This document shows positions 17,665-26,084 of a stretch of 64,000 nucleotides of DNA, piece by piece. The number at the start of each line of letters is the position of its first letter. Position 1 is the stretch's first letter. The notes beneath the pieces are model-generated. The model was not told the origin of the DNA and made no database searches. It worked only from the letters and a program-made list of their open reading frames with translations. The translations under genes and the position numbers were made by a program. Source of the DNA: Bacteroides sp. (lineage in GTDB: Bacteria; Bacteroidota; Bacteroidia; Bacteroidales; Bacteroidaceae). The stretch is from assembly GCA_017472925.1 (NCBI GenBank), contig JAFUNS010000038.1:26831-90830 (forward strand). The letters run 5' to 3'.

Positions 17665-18792
17665 ATGAAAAAACAAGTAACGATAGAATTATCAGGATTT
17701 GAAGTTCCCGATGGGGTGGCTGAGTATCATGCAATTCTGCGTATCATCAATCCTCGGTTGACATATATAGAACAGGTGAATTATCTGTTGGATGCCTATA
17801 CACAGTTGTTGGAAGAAGAACTGGAAGGTGCGATATCTGTATTCAAACGCTTTTTCCTTAGCGATGCAGCTAATCAAACAACCTATTTGTTGTCTGCATT
17901 GGAGAAACGTGCAGAGGGCGCTTTTTCAATAGTGGAGCAACCACCTCTGGATGGTACAAAGATAGCTATGTGGGTTTATCTGCAGAAAGGAGTACAAGCC
18001 CAAACGTTATCAAATGGTTTGGTAGAGGTAAAGCATGGAGAATATCGACATTTATGGACGGCTTATAATTTTAACCAAGCATCAAATTCGGAAGAACAAA
18101 CCCGCATATTACTGAACGATTATATCGCGCAACTCGAAGAACAAGGATGTAGGTTGGCCGATAATTGCATCCGCACTTGGTTTTTTGTACAGAATGTGGA
18201 TGTAAATTATATGGGAGTGGTGAAGGCGCGTAATGAAGTGTTTGCTACTCAAAACTTGACGAAAAATACGCATTTTATTGCCAGCACGGGTATAGCTGGA
18301 CGTCATGCAAACCCGAAAGTGTTTGTACAAATGGATGCTTATGCCGTAGAAGGATTGAATCCTGAACAAGTTCATTATTTGTATGCTTCTACTCATTTGA
18401 ACCCTACCTACGAATATGGAGTTAGTTTTGAAAGGGGAACGTATATAGATTATGGCGATCGCCGACAGGTGTTCATCTCGGGGACAGCCAGCATCAATAA
18501 TAAGGGGGAAATTGTACATCCGGGTGATGTGTGCAAACAAACGGAACGGATGTGGGAGAATGTAGAGACACTTTTGAAGGAGGCTGAATGTTCTTTTGAA
18601 CATGTTCAACACTTGTTGGTATATTTGCGTGATATATCCGATTATTCGGTGGTGAGCGAAATGTTTGAGAAGCGTTTCCCAACCATACCTAAAGTCTATT
18701 TATTGGCTCCAGTTTGTAGACCTGGATGGTTGGTAGAAATGGAATGCATGGCGGTGAAACCACTCAGTGACAATCATTTTATAGCTTATTGA
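17665..18792 (+). CDS. Rid/YjgF-family protein, two-domain (FkbO-like layout)
   Basis: 375 residues, soluble. The C-terminal ~130 residues resemble RidA (QVFISGTASINNKGEIVHPGD...LLKEAECSFEHVQHLLVYLRD), while the N-terminal part with GEYRHLWTAYNF is a second, diverged Rid-like half, as in FkbO/chorismatase-type double Rid proteins. Canonical RidA deaminates reactive enamine/imine intermediates; whether this one does is unknown, and the arginine typical of RidA in the final segment is not clearly placed. It overlaps the following cytochrome c assembly gene (TTGA), indicating coupled translation, so it probably serves the same process. Family call moderate, function open. Confidence 0.7.
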   Translation: MKKQVTIELSGFEVPDGVAEYHAILRIINPRLTYIEQVNYLLDAYTQLLEEELEGAISVFKRFFLSDAANQTTYLLSALEKRAEGAFSIVEQPPLDGTKIAMWVYLQKGVQAQTLSNGLVEVKHGEYRHLWTAYNFNQASNSEEQTRILLNDYIAQLEEQGCRLADNCIRTWFFVQNVDVNYMGVVKARNEVFATQNLTKNTHFIASTGIAGRHANPKVFVQMDAYAVEGLNPEQVHYLYASTHLNPTYEYGVSFERGTYIDYGDRRQVFISGTASINNKGEIVHPGDVCKQTERMWENVETLLKEAECSFEHVQHLLVYLRDISDYSVVSEMFEKRFPTIPKVYLLAPVCRPGWLVEMECMAVKPLSDNHFIAY

Positions 18793-19988
18793 TTGACTTA
18801 AAAATAAAGGACTTGAAGAAATTTGTATTAGTATTATATATTATTATACTGCTTGTATTGGCTATAGCTACATTCGTGGAATATGGATGGGGCAGTGAAT
18901 TTGTGGCTGAATATATTTATCATTCTCCTTTATTTTGTCTGTTGTGGTGCATATTGACCTTGTCAGCTTTGGTCATAGGTCATAGAATACGAATGTGGCA
19001 CCAAATTTCTTCGGGATTGTTACATCTTTCTTTTGTGGTGATTCTTTTGGGAGCAGGTATTTCGTTTTTGACGAGTAAAAAAGGAATGCTTCATTTGCGA
19101 ATTGGTCAGCAAACATTTCGTTTTATGGAGCAGGAAGAAGGACTTATGCTTGATTTGCCTTTTACCTTGTCGCTCGACACTTTCTATGTGGAATATTATC
19201 CTGATTCAGAAACACCTTCTGATTATGTAAGTGTAGTACGTTGTTCTGTCTTGAATGATGGTAACCAACCTGTAACCATATCCATGAATCGGGTGTTTGA
19301 TTGCCAAGGGTATCGTTTTTATCAGGCTTCATACGATGAGGATGAACGGGGCACGGTGCTGAGTGTGAATTACGACCCTTGGGGAACGGGAATAACTTAT
19401 GCCGGATATTTATTGTTGGCGCTTTCAATGGTGTACGTGTTGCTCGACCGTTCGGGAAAATTCAGACTTTTGTTGCGTCGACCGGTATTTGGTGTTGTAT
19501 TGGTAGTTTGTCTCCTATTGGGAGGGTGTCTGTTTTATTGGTGTGTGGGTAGGCGAGCTCCGCTTATACCCGTTCTGAATTCTCCGTTGCTCTATGTGCA
19601 TGTGTCGCTCATCATGATATCTTATACTTTGCTTGCTATCATGTCGTTGAATGGAATACTTGCTTTCTGCTTGCCCCGCAAGACCCACGGGCTGATGATG
19701 TTAAGTAGAATGTTGCTTTATCCCGCCGTGTTCTTGTTGGGCTTGGGTATTTTTATAGGTGCAATATGGGCCAATGTTTCTTGGGGGCGCTATTGGGCTT
19801 GGGACCCGAAAGAAGTTTGGGCGCTTATTACCTTTATGGTTTATGCTTTGCCATTCCATACAAAGAGTTTGGTGTGTTTCCAACGTCCCACTTTCTTTCA
19901 TTTGTATATGATATTGGCTTTCCTTACTGTTTTGATGACTTATTTTGGAGTAAACTTTTTCTTAGGTGGGATGCATAGTTATGCCTGA
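18789..19988 (+). CDS. small fused ResB/CcsB-CcsA cytochrome c biogenesis protein
   Basis: 399 residues. The first ~230 residues resemble ResB/CcsB: two membrane segments, a periplasmic stretch with NRVFDCQGYRFYQASYDED, another membrane segment. The rest is CcsA: hydrophobic helices around the heme-handling WWD signature WANVSWGRYWAWDPKEVWAL, with a His in SPLLYVHVSLIMISY. System II synthases attach heme to CXXCH apocytochromes in the periplasm. Fused CcsBA proteins are normally about twice this length, so this is a minimal version. The start is a TTG at 18789 overlapping the previous stop; no ATG exists before residue ~68, and TTG at 18813 is the alternative. No cytochrome gene lies in the window. 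Confidence 0.8.
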   Translation: MIDLKIKDLKKFVLVLYIIILLVLAIATFVEYGWGSEFVAEYIYHSPLFCLLWCILTLSALVIGHRIRMWHQISSGLLHLSFVVILLGAGISFLTSKKGMLHLRIGQQTFRFMEQEEGLMLDLPFTLSLDTFYVEYYPDSETPSDYVSVVRCSVLNDGNQPVTISMNRVFDCQGYRFYQASYDEDERGTVLSVNYDPWGTGITYAGYLLLALSMVYVLLDRSGKFRLLLRRPVFGVVLVVCLLLGGCLFYWCVGRRAPLIPVLNSPLLYVHVSLIMISYTLLAIMSLNGILAFCLPRKTHGLMMLSRMLLYPAVFLLGLGIFIGAIWANVSWGRYWAWDPKEVWALITFMVYALPFHTKSLVCFQRPTFFHLYMILAFLTVLMTYFGVNFFLGGMHSYA

Positions 19989-19991
19989 ATG

Positions 19992-20023
19992 TTTGACAAA
20001 ACTATGGAAAATCACTAACTTTG
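19992..20023 (+). promoter_or_regulatory. promoter of metA (-33 TTTG, -7 TAACTTTG)
   Basis: TTTG at 19992-19995, 20-bp spacer, TAACTTTG at 20016-20023, 27 nt before the ATG at 20051. Confidence 0.75.
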
Positions 20024-20050
20024 CACACTAATTGATAAAATAGAATACCT

Positions 20051-20968
20051 ATGCCACTTAATTTACCCGATAAACTCCCAGCTATAGAGCTGTTGAAAGA
20101 AGAAAATATATTCGTTATTGACAACTCACGGGCTTCTTCTCAGGATATTCGTCCACTTAAGATAGTCATCCTTAATTTGATGCCTATTAAGATTACGACG
20201 GAGACTGATTTGGTTCGTCTGCTTTCTAATACTCCTCTTCAGTTGGAAATTACTTTTATGAAACTGAAGAGTCATACTTCAAAAAATACACCGATAGAAC
20301 ACATGCAGGCGTTTTATCACGATTTCGAGATTCTGAAAGAACATAAGTTTGATGGGATGATTATTACGGGAGCACCTGTAGAACAGATGCCTTATGAGGA
20401 AGTAACTTATTGGGAAGAAATATCAGAAGTGTTCAATTGGGCACGTACCCATGTCACTTCTACTTTATACATTTGTTGGGCGGCTCAAGCTGGATTGTAT
20501 CATTTCTATGGAGTACCCAAATATCCGCTCGAAAAGAAGATGTTTGGTATCTTTAAGCATTGTATCAATGTGCAAGGATTGCCCATATTCCGTGGCTTTG
20601 ATGATGAATTCTTTGTACCACATAGTCGTCATACTGAAATCCGTCGTGAAGATATTCTGAAAGTGAAGGATTTGACTTTATTGGCTGAATCTGAAGATTC
20701 AGGCGTATATATGGTGATGGCAAGAAATGGACGTGAATTCTTCATTACAGGGCATTCAGAGTATGCTCCGAATACTCTTGATGGCGAATATAAACGCGAT
20801 TTGGGCAAAGGCTTACCGATTGATATGCCGAAGAACTATTACAAAGAAGATAATCCTGAACTTGGACCTGTTGTACGTTGGCGTGGTCATGCCAATTTGA
20901 TGTTCTCCAATTGGTTGAACTATTATGTATATCAGGAAACTCCGTTTGATATTAATCAGATACAATGA
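20051..20968 (+). CDS. metA: homoserine O-acyltransferase MetA (predicted acetyl-CoA specific)
   Basis: 305 residues, colinear with E. coli MetA. Catalytic Cys is C142 (ICWAAQAG), and H235 lies in FITGHSEY with the general acid Glu two residues on. First committed step of methionine synthesis: acylation of homoserine. Residue 111, which decides the acyl donor in this family (Gly in the succinyl enzyme of E. coli, Glu in the acetyl enzyme of Bacillus cereus), is Glu here (ITGAPVEQMPYEE), so O-acetylhomoserine is the predicted product despite the common succinyltransferase name. It has its own promoter, and its stop overlaps the start of the U32 gene (ATGA). Confidence 0.95.
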   Translation: MPLNLPDKLPAIELLKEENIFVIDNSRASSQDIRPLKIVILNLMPIKITTETDLVRLLSNTPLQLEITFMKLKSHTSKNTPIEHMQAFYHDFEILKEHKFDGMIITGAPVEQMPYEEVTYWEEISEVFNWARTHVTSTLYICWAAQAGLYHFYGVPKYPLEKKMFGIFKHCINVQGLPIFRGFDDEFFVPHSRHTEIRREDILKVKDLTLLAESEDSGVYMVMARNGREFFITGHSEYAPNTLDGEYKRDLGKGLPIDMPKNYYKEDNPELGPVVRWRGHANLMFSNWLNYYVYQETPFDINQIQ

Positions 20969-22797
20969 TCAAACAACGAAAGATTGAACTTCTGGCTCCA
21001 GCCAAGAATTTGGAATGCGGCATCGCGGCGATTGACCATGGTGCCGATGCCGTATATATAGGTGCGCCCCGATTCGGGGCAAGGGCCGCCGCGGGAAACT
21101 CCCTGGGGGACATTGCCGAGCTGGTGAAGTATGCCCATCTGTATAATGTACGCATCTATGTCACCCTAAATACCATCTTGAAGGACGAGGAACTTCCCGA
21201 AACGGAGAAACTGATTTGGGAATTATATCGCATGGGGGTGGATGCCTTGATTGTGCAGGATATGGGGTTGTTGGGATTGAACCTTCCGCCCATCCCCCTG
21301 CATGCCAGCACTCAGATGGACAATCGGCATGTGGAAAAGGTGAAGTTCCTGGCCGAAACGGGTTTCAGACAAGTGGTCTTGGCACGCGAACTTTCGTTGG
21401 AACAAATCCGAAAGATACACGAAGCCGTACCCGAAACACCCCTCGAAGTCTTTGTGCACGGTGCCCTGTGCGTGAGCTATAGCGGTCAGTGCTATGTGAG
21501 CCAACATTGCTTCGGGCGGAGTGCCAACCGGGGGGAGTGTGCACAATTCTGTCGCCTTGCCTTCGATATGGTGGATGCCGATGGAAAAATCATCACCAAG
21601 GACAAGCATCTGTTGTCATTGAAGGACTTGAACCAAAGCGAGGAACTGGAGAAACTCCTCGATGCCGGTGCCTCTTCGTTCAAGATTGAAGGGCGCTTGA
21701 AGGATGTGACTTATGTAAAGAACGTAACCGCCTATTATCGCCAACGGTTGGATGCCATATTTAAACGCCGCAAGGAATACATACGTGCCTCGTCGGGAAG
21801 CGTGAAGCTTTCCTTCAAACCTCAGTTGGACAAGAGTTTTACTCGTGGTTTTACTAATTATTTCCTATATGAAAGGAACAAGGATATTTTTTCGTTCGAT
21901 ACCCCCAAATCGTTGGGCGAGGAAATGGGATATGTCAAGGAAATCCGTGGCAACTATATCATAGTAGCTGGTGTAAAACCCTTCAGTAATGGGGATGGCA
22001 TCTGTTACTTGGATGAACGGGGCAAACTGAAAGGTATCCGCATAAATCGGGTGGAGAACAACAAACTTTTCCCGGCGGGGGAGATGCCACGCATCAAGCA
22101 ACGCACCGTTCTTTATCGAAATTTCGACCAGGAATTCGAGAAACTCATGCAACGCAAGTCGGCCGAAAGAAAGATAGGGGTAGAAATAGCCTTGTACGAG
22201 AACAATTTCGGATTTACCCTGACGCTGACCGATGAGGATGATGTGCAGGTAAGTGTCACTTTGGCCAAGGAAAAGGAATTGGCCCGCACTTCCCAATCAG
22301 AAAATATCAAGAATCAGTTGATGAAACTTGGTAACACCCCCTTCGAAGCACTTCGTGTGGATATTGATTTGAGTGACAGCTGGTTTATACCCTCTTCGCA
22401 ATTGGCCGAACTTCGTCGGGAGGCCGTAGAGAAGTTGTTGTCGGCAAGGCGGATGAATTATCGACAGGAAAACGTCGTTTTACCATCGACAAACCATCGT
22501 TTTCCTTTGAGCGAACTGACGTATTTGGGAAATGTCATGAACGAAGGGGCGGCCCAGTTCTATCGTCATCATGGTGTGGTTAAGTTGGCTCCCGCCTTCG
22601 AAAAATGCCCACCAAAAGAGGCGGTGCTCATGTTTTGCAAACATTGTCTGCGTTATAGCATGGGTTGGTGTCCGGTGCATCAGCGGGGCAAGTCGCCTTT
22701 CCGCGAGCCTTATTATCTGGTAAGTTCGGATGGCAAGCGTTTCCGCCTGGAGTTTGATTGCAAGCTTTGCCAAATGAAGGTGATGGCTGAGAAATAA
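20965..22797 (+). CDS. peptidase U32 family protein (RlhA-like, long form)
   Basis: 610 residues. The N-terminal ~330 residues are the U32 domain (LLAPAKNLECGIAAIDHGADAVYIG, EVFVHGALCVSYSGQC, GRSANRGECAQFCR), followed by a U32 C-terminal region and a Cys-rich tail (CKHCLRYSMGWCPVH, FDCKLCQMK). Cysteines in this pattern hold an iron-sulfur cluster in family members that hydroxylate RNA; RlhA hydroxylates C2501 of 23S rRNA with prephenate. Despite the name, protease activity is doubtful. The gene overlaps metA by 4 bp but has a visibly higher G+C content and more CCC/GGG codons than metA. Function by family only. Confidence 0.85.
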   Translation: MIKQRKIELLAPAKNLECGIAAIDHGADAVYIGAPRFGARAAAGNSLGDIAELVKYAHLYNVRIYVTLNTILKDEELPETEKLIWELYRMGVDALIVQDMGLLGLNLPPIPLHASTQMDNRHVEKVKFLAETGFRQVVLARELSLEQIRKIHEAVPETPLEVFVHGALCVSYSGQCYVSQHCFGRSANRGECAQFCRLAFDMVDADGKIITKDKHLLSLKDLNQSEELEKLLDAGASSFKIEGRLKDVTYVKNVTAYYRQRLDAIFKRRKEYIRASSGSVKLSFKPQLDKSFTRGFTNYFLYERNKDIFSFDTPKSLGEEMGYVKEIRGNYIIVAGVKPFSNGDGICYLDERGKLKGIRINRVENNKLFPAGEMPRIKQRTVLYRNFDQEFEKLMQRKSAERKIGVEIALYENNFGFTLTLTDEDDVQVSVTLAKEKELARTSQSENIKNQLMKLGNTPFEALRVDIDLSDSWFIPSSQLAELRREAVEKLLSARRMNYRQENVVLPSTNHRFPLSELTYLGNVMNEGAAQFYRHHGVVKLAPAFEKCPPKEAVLMFCKHCLRYSMGWCPVHQRGKSPFREPYYLVSSDGKRFRLEFDCKLCQMKVMAEK

Positions 22798-22798
22798 T

Positions 22799-22958
22799 GT
22801 GGGTGTGTCGAAATGCGCATCCACTATTTTTTAGGCACGGATTTTTTCGCTTTGCTCAACAATACGTCACGGATTAACACGGTTTTTAGTGTATGTTTAC
22901 ATTAAATTTATCCGTGCAATCCGTGTAATCCGTGCCTAAAATTCATTTATGGCACACC
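22799..22958. repeat. long inverted repeat, copy 1 (between convergent genes)
   Basis: Arms GGCACGGATT...CACGGATTAACACGG and its complement AATCCGTGTAATCCGTGCC, core about 22831-22940, with outer flanks GGTGTGTCGAAA and GGCACACC. The left arm carries an extra ~20 bp. It separates the convergent U32 and TonB receptor genes and probably acts as a bidirectional terminator or a structured 3' end. Confidence 0.8.
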
Positions 22959-22970
22959 TTTATGTTTGTA

Positions 22971-25427
22971 TCAAAAATTCCACTTTACATCCACACCTAC
23001 TTGCAAGGGCTTGCAATGCTGTTCGAATCCACGTCCCATACTTTCGAAGTAGAAGGTAGTGTATTCATTATCAGTAAGGTTACGTCCCCATAAATCAATC
23101 TGAAGGGCTTTGGCCTTCAGCGATACGTTGGCGTTCAGGCTGGCGTAGAAATCTTGACAAACGTTGTTGTATTCCGTCCAGTAAATCTTTCCGGCACCGT
23201 TGACGTTCGCCCCGAAGGTAAGGCTCTGCGCCCAACAGTCGTCGAAGAAGAACGAGTACGAACCGCCTACGTTCATGGTGTGCATGGGTACGAAGGGCAC
23301 ATAGTTTCCGTTGTAGTTCACGGCCGGTTCGGCGCTCGAAAGTGGGTCGCCCAACTCGTATTTCACGAAAGTGGCCTTGGTGTATCCGTAGCTGGCATTC
23401 AGCAGCAGGTGACGGTTGATGCTGGCCACCAAACTGGCTTCCACACCGTAGCTTTCGCTCTCGCCGGCATTGTCGGTGATGCGGCCCAATCCGCTGATGG
23501 CCATCTTGGAAATCTGCTGGTCCTTGGTACTCATGTAGAAGGCAGCAAGGTCGGCCTGCAACTTGCCGTCGAACAGGTTGAGGTGCGTGCCCACTTCATA
23601 GTTCCACGTATATTCCGGCTTGTACTCTACGGCCGACTGGGCATCGGGGTTCTCGCCGGCATTGGGAAACTTGTCGGCTACCAGTCCCACGTAGTTTTCG
23701 GGTACGTTCTTCATGATTTCTTCCTTGCTCTGGCGCATCATGTCGTTGCGCAGGCTGGATTGAAGCAGCTCGGAGAACATTTGGAAGTTGTATCCGCCCG
23801 AACGGTGTCCCTTGCTCACACTGGCATAGACGTTGCTCTTGCCTTGGTGGAATTCGTATTGCAAGGCAAATTTGGGGAGCAGCTGGAGGTAGTCTTTCGA
23901 GAGTTTGCCCTGATAGCGCGACTCTACGGTGAGCGGTGTGGCGGGCATCATCGGAATCTCGCGGATAACCTGTCCCATTTGTGTCATTTCGCCTTTGATG
24001 CCTACGGTATAGTCGAGTGAGGTTCCTGTATTATAGTCCATCTCCATCTTTTCGTAGTCGAGTCGTAGCCCCAAGGTGAACGACAAGCCTTCGGCGCCAA
24101 ACAAGTCGCGAAATTGCGACTGATGGAAGAAGGCGAGGTTGTATTGCGGGGTCTTGAAGTGTCCGTCAATCGGCATTTCGGTGTCGGTGATTTGTAGTGA
24201 CGGAAGGATGTTCATTGCCATCACGGGGCCCATCGGCACTTCAATCTTGCCGGGGATGACCGAGCCGAGCATCCCGTTCAGCATCGCCATCCCGTCCTTG
24301 CGGAAGGTTACGGGACTGTTCACGTTCATGCTTTGATAGAACCCGAACACACCGGTTGTCCATTGCCAACGCTTGCCCGGCTTGCTCTTGAAACTGATTT
24401 CTTCGCTGATGGAGTTGATGCGTTGCTTCTGTTCGAGCGTATAGGTGTCGAGCGGAGAAAAATCCTGATCCATGAACATACGGTCTTTTAGATGTTGGAA
24501 TCCGGTTACGGCATTGAAAATGAAATTGTTGGCTTGGTGCTCGATGTTCAGTCCGGTATTCAGCAAACTACGGCGATAGGAACTTTCCCGGTTATAGGCT
24601 ATCTCGCCAATCAGCTCCTCCCGGTCTTCTTCTCCACCTAAGATGCCTGTATAATAATAAGGATATCCACCTTCATCGGTATAGTCGTAGCTGATGCTGA
24701 AGTCGAGTTTCCAATTTTCGCTTGGCAACCAGATGGCACGGATGCGTCCACCTCCGGCTTGCATTTCATCGATAGCTTTGTCCAGGTGCGAATTGTTGAA
24801 GAATCCGTCCGATCCTTCGTAATATCCACCTGCCGAGAAGGCAAAGCGGTCGCTGATGCGGTGATAGTGTGTAAGTGATAGGTTACGATGATTGTCTCCG
24901 GTAGCAAAGCCCAACTTCACATCGGTTCCTTGATATGAGAAAGGAGAGCGTGTATGTACTTTCACCAATCCACCCATGGTGTTTCGGCCATAAAGCGTGC
25001 CTTGTGGGCCACGAAGAATGTCCAGACGCTCTATGTCATAGAAGTTGAAATCGAATGCACTCTTGTCAAGATAGGGGATATTGTCTACATACATCCCTAC
25101 GGCAGGGGTGTTGATACGCGAGCCGATGCCTCGGATATACATGGCCGAGGTAAGGCGTGAGCCGTAGTCGGGGATGAACAAGTTGGGCACCAATCCGCTG
25201 ATTCGTTTCAACGAAGTGACTTGGTGTGCCTGCATATCTTGTTGGGATAGGAGGGATACGGAAGCCGGTAATTGCTTTAACTTGCTGGTTTCCTTGGGAG
25301 TAGAAATGATTACCACTTCTTCCAGGTCGATGACCTTGGTGGTGTCATCGGATAGGGTATGGGTGTTATGAGCCAATGCGTGGTTGGCCATCAAGAGTAC
25401 GGTTGCTAATAACAGATATTTTTTCAT
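22971..25427 (-). CDS. TonB-dependent receptor (no carboxypeptidase-like extension)
   Basis: 818 residues with a signal peptide (MKKYLLLATVLLMANHALA). A TonB-box-like DLEEVVIIST precedes the plug (about residues 45-165, with GIGSRINTPAVGMYVDNIPY and RLDILRGPQGTLYGRNTMGG), and a 22-strand barrel follows, ending in VGVDVKWNF with terminal Phe. It lacks the CarboxypepD-like domain and SusD partner of glycan importers, so a metal chelate, heme or other small ligand is likelier. The longer frame to a TTG at 25481 falls in the -33 region and is rejected. It has its own promoter 72 bp downstream of a LuxR-type gene that may control it (inference). Confidence 0.93.
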   Translation of the reverse strand: MKKYLLLATVLLMANHALAHNTHTLSDDTTKVIDLEEVVIISTPKETSKLKQLPASVSLLSQQDMQAHQVTSLKRISGLVPNLFIPDYGSRLTSAMYIRGIGSRINTPAVGMYVDNIPYLDKSAFDFNFYDIERLDILRGPQGTLYGRNTMGGLVKVHTRSPFSYQGTDVKLGFATGDNHRNLSLTHYHRISDRFAFSAGGYYEGSDGFFNNSHLDKAIDEMQAGGGRIRAIWLPSENWKLDFSISYDYTDEGGYPYYYTGILGGEEDREELIGEIAYNRESSYRRSLLNTGLNIEHQANNFIFNAVTGFQHLKDRMFMDQDFSPLDTYTLEQKQRINSISEEISFKSKPGKRWQWTTGVFGFYQSMNVNSPVTFRKDGMAMLNGMLGSVIPGKIEVPMGPVMAMNILPSLQITDTEMPIDGHFKTPQYNLAFFHQSQFRDLFGAEGLSFTLGLRLDYEKMEMDYNTGTSLDYTVGIKGEMTQMGQVIREIPMMPATPLTVESRYQGKLSKDYLQLLPKFALQYEFHQGKSNVYASVSKGHRSGGYNFQMFSELLQSSLRNDMMRQSKEEIMKNVPENYVGLVADKFPNAGENPDAQSAVEYKPEYTWNYEVGTHLNLFDGKLQADLAAFYMSTKDQQISKMAISGLGRITDNAGESESYGVEASLVASINRHLLLNASYGYTKATFVKYELGDPLSSAEPAVNYNGNYVPFVPMHTMNVGGSYSFFFDDCWAQSLTFGANVNGAGKIYWTEYNNVCQDFYASLNANVSLKAKALQIDLWGRNLTDNEYTTFYFESMGRGFEQHCKPLQVGVDVKWNF

Positions 25428-25450
25428 GTTGTTCCTTTGAATTTGAGGTG

Positions 25451-25458
25451 CAAAGAAA
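25451..25458 (-). promoter_or_regulatory. -7 box TTTCTTTG for the TonB receptor
   Basis: One mismatch to TAnnTTTG; an ATTG -33 element lies 19 bp further upstream (25479-25482). The leader carries AAAGGAA just before the ATG at 25427. Confidence 0.55.
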
Positions 25459-25499
25459 CAACAAGTAGCGCAACTATGCAATCCTAATAAATGAGGATT

Positions 25500-26084
25500 T
25501 TAGATGCTGTCTGCCTCCACATACCCGTTCATTACGGCATAGATGGTAAGCCCGGATACAGATTTGATACCCAATTTTTCAGTGATATTCTTCCGGTGAC
25601 TGATAACGGTAGTGAGACTGATGTTCAGTTTGTCGGCTATTTCCTTGTTGATGAATCCTTTGGTAATAAGCACCAATACCTCGATTTCACGGGCCGAAAG
25701 GTCATGTGTATCAGTGCTTTCGGCTTGTGAATGTTTGCCATGCTGATGTCCTCGTTCGTGCATTTTCAGAATCGATTTCACCAATGCCTTCTCGTCCTGA
25801 TAGATGTTCAGGGTAGGGACACCCGAAAGTTGTGGAAGGTTTTCCCCACCTGCCAACACTATGGCCCGGTGATGTCGCTCGCGGAAGAAAGTGGTATGCT
25901 CGAAATAGATTTGTGCCGACACGAAGTAATGGGCGTACATATCGGGAGTATCGTCTACCAACTCACCGAAGGAATGGAATACACGGATGGTAGCCATTGG
26001 AATGATTTCTTCCAAAAGCGTTTGTAACCCCATGCAAGATAGGGTGTTAGAGTCTATAATCGCTATTTCGGGCTGATGATTCAT
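25500..26084 (-). CDS. LuxR/NarL-type regulator with degenerate receiver domain
   Basis: 194 residues. The N-terminal ~115 residues have the alternating fold of a response-regulator receiver (IAIIDSNTLSCMGLQTLLEE), but where the phosphoacceptor Asp should end strand 3 the sequence reads HYFVSAQ, so normal phosphorylation is unlikely. The C-terminus is a NarL-type HTH (LSAREIEVLVLITKGFINKEIADKLNIS) ending in SGLTIYAVMNGYV, strikingly like the end of the hemerythrin-LuxR regulator at 16535. The ATG at 26084 overlaps the stop of the FAD protein gene (ATGA), so the two are translated together. Likely target, by position, is the TonB receptor gene downstream. Confidence 0.8.
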   Translation of the reverse strand: MNHQPEIAIIDSNTLSCMGLQTLLEEIIPMATIRVFHSFGELVDDTPDMYAHYFVSAQIYFEHTTFFRERHHRAIVLAGGENLPQLSGVPTLNIYQDEKALVKSILKMHERGHQHGKHSQAESTDTHDLSAREIEVLVLITKGFINKEIADKLNISLTTVISHRKNITEKLGIKSVSGLTIYAVMNGYVEADSI

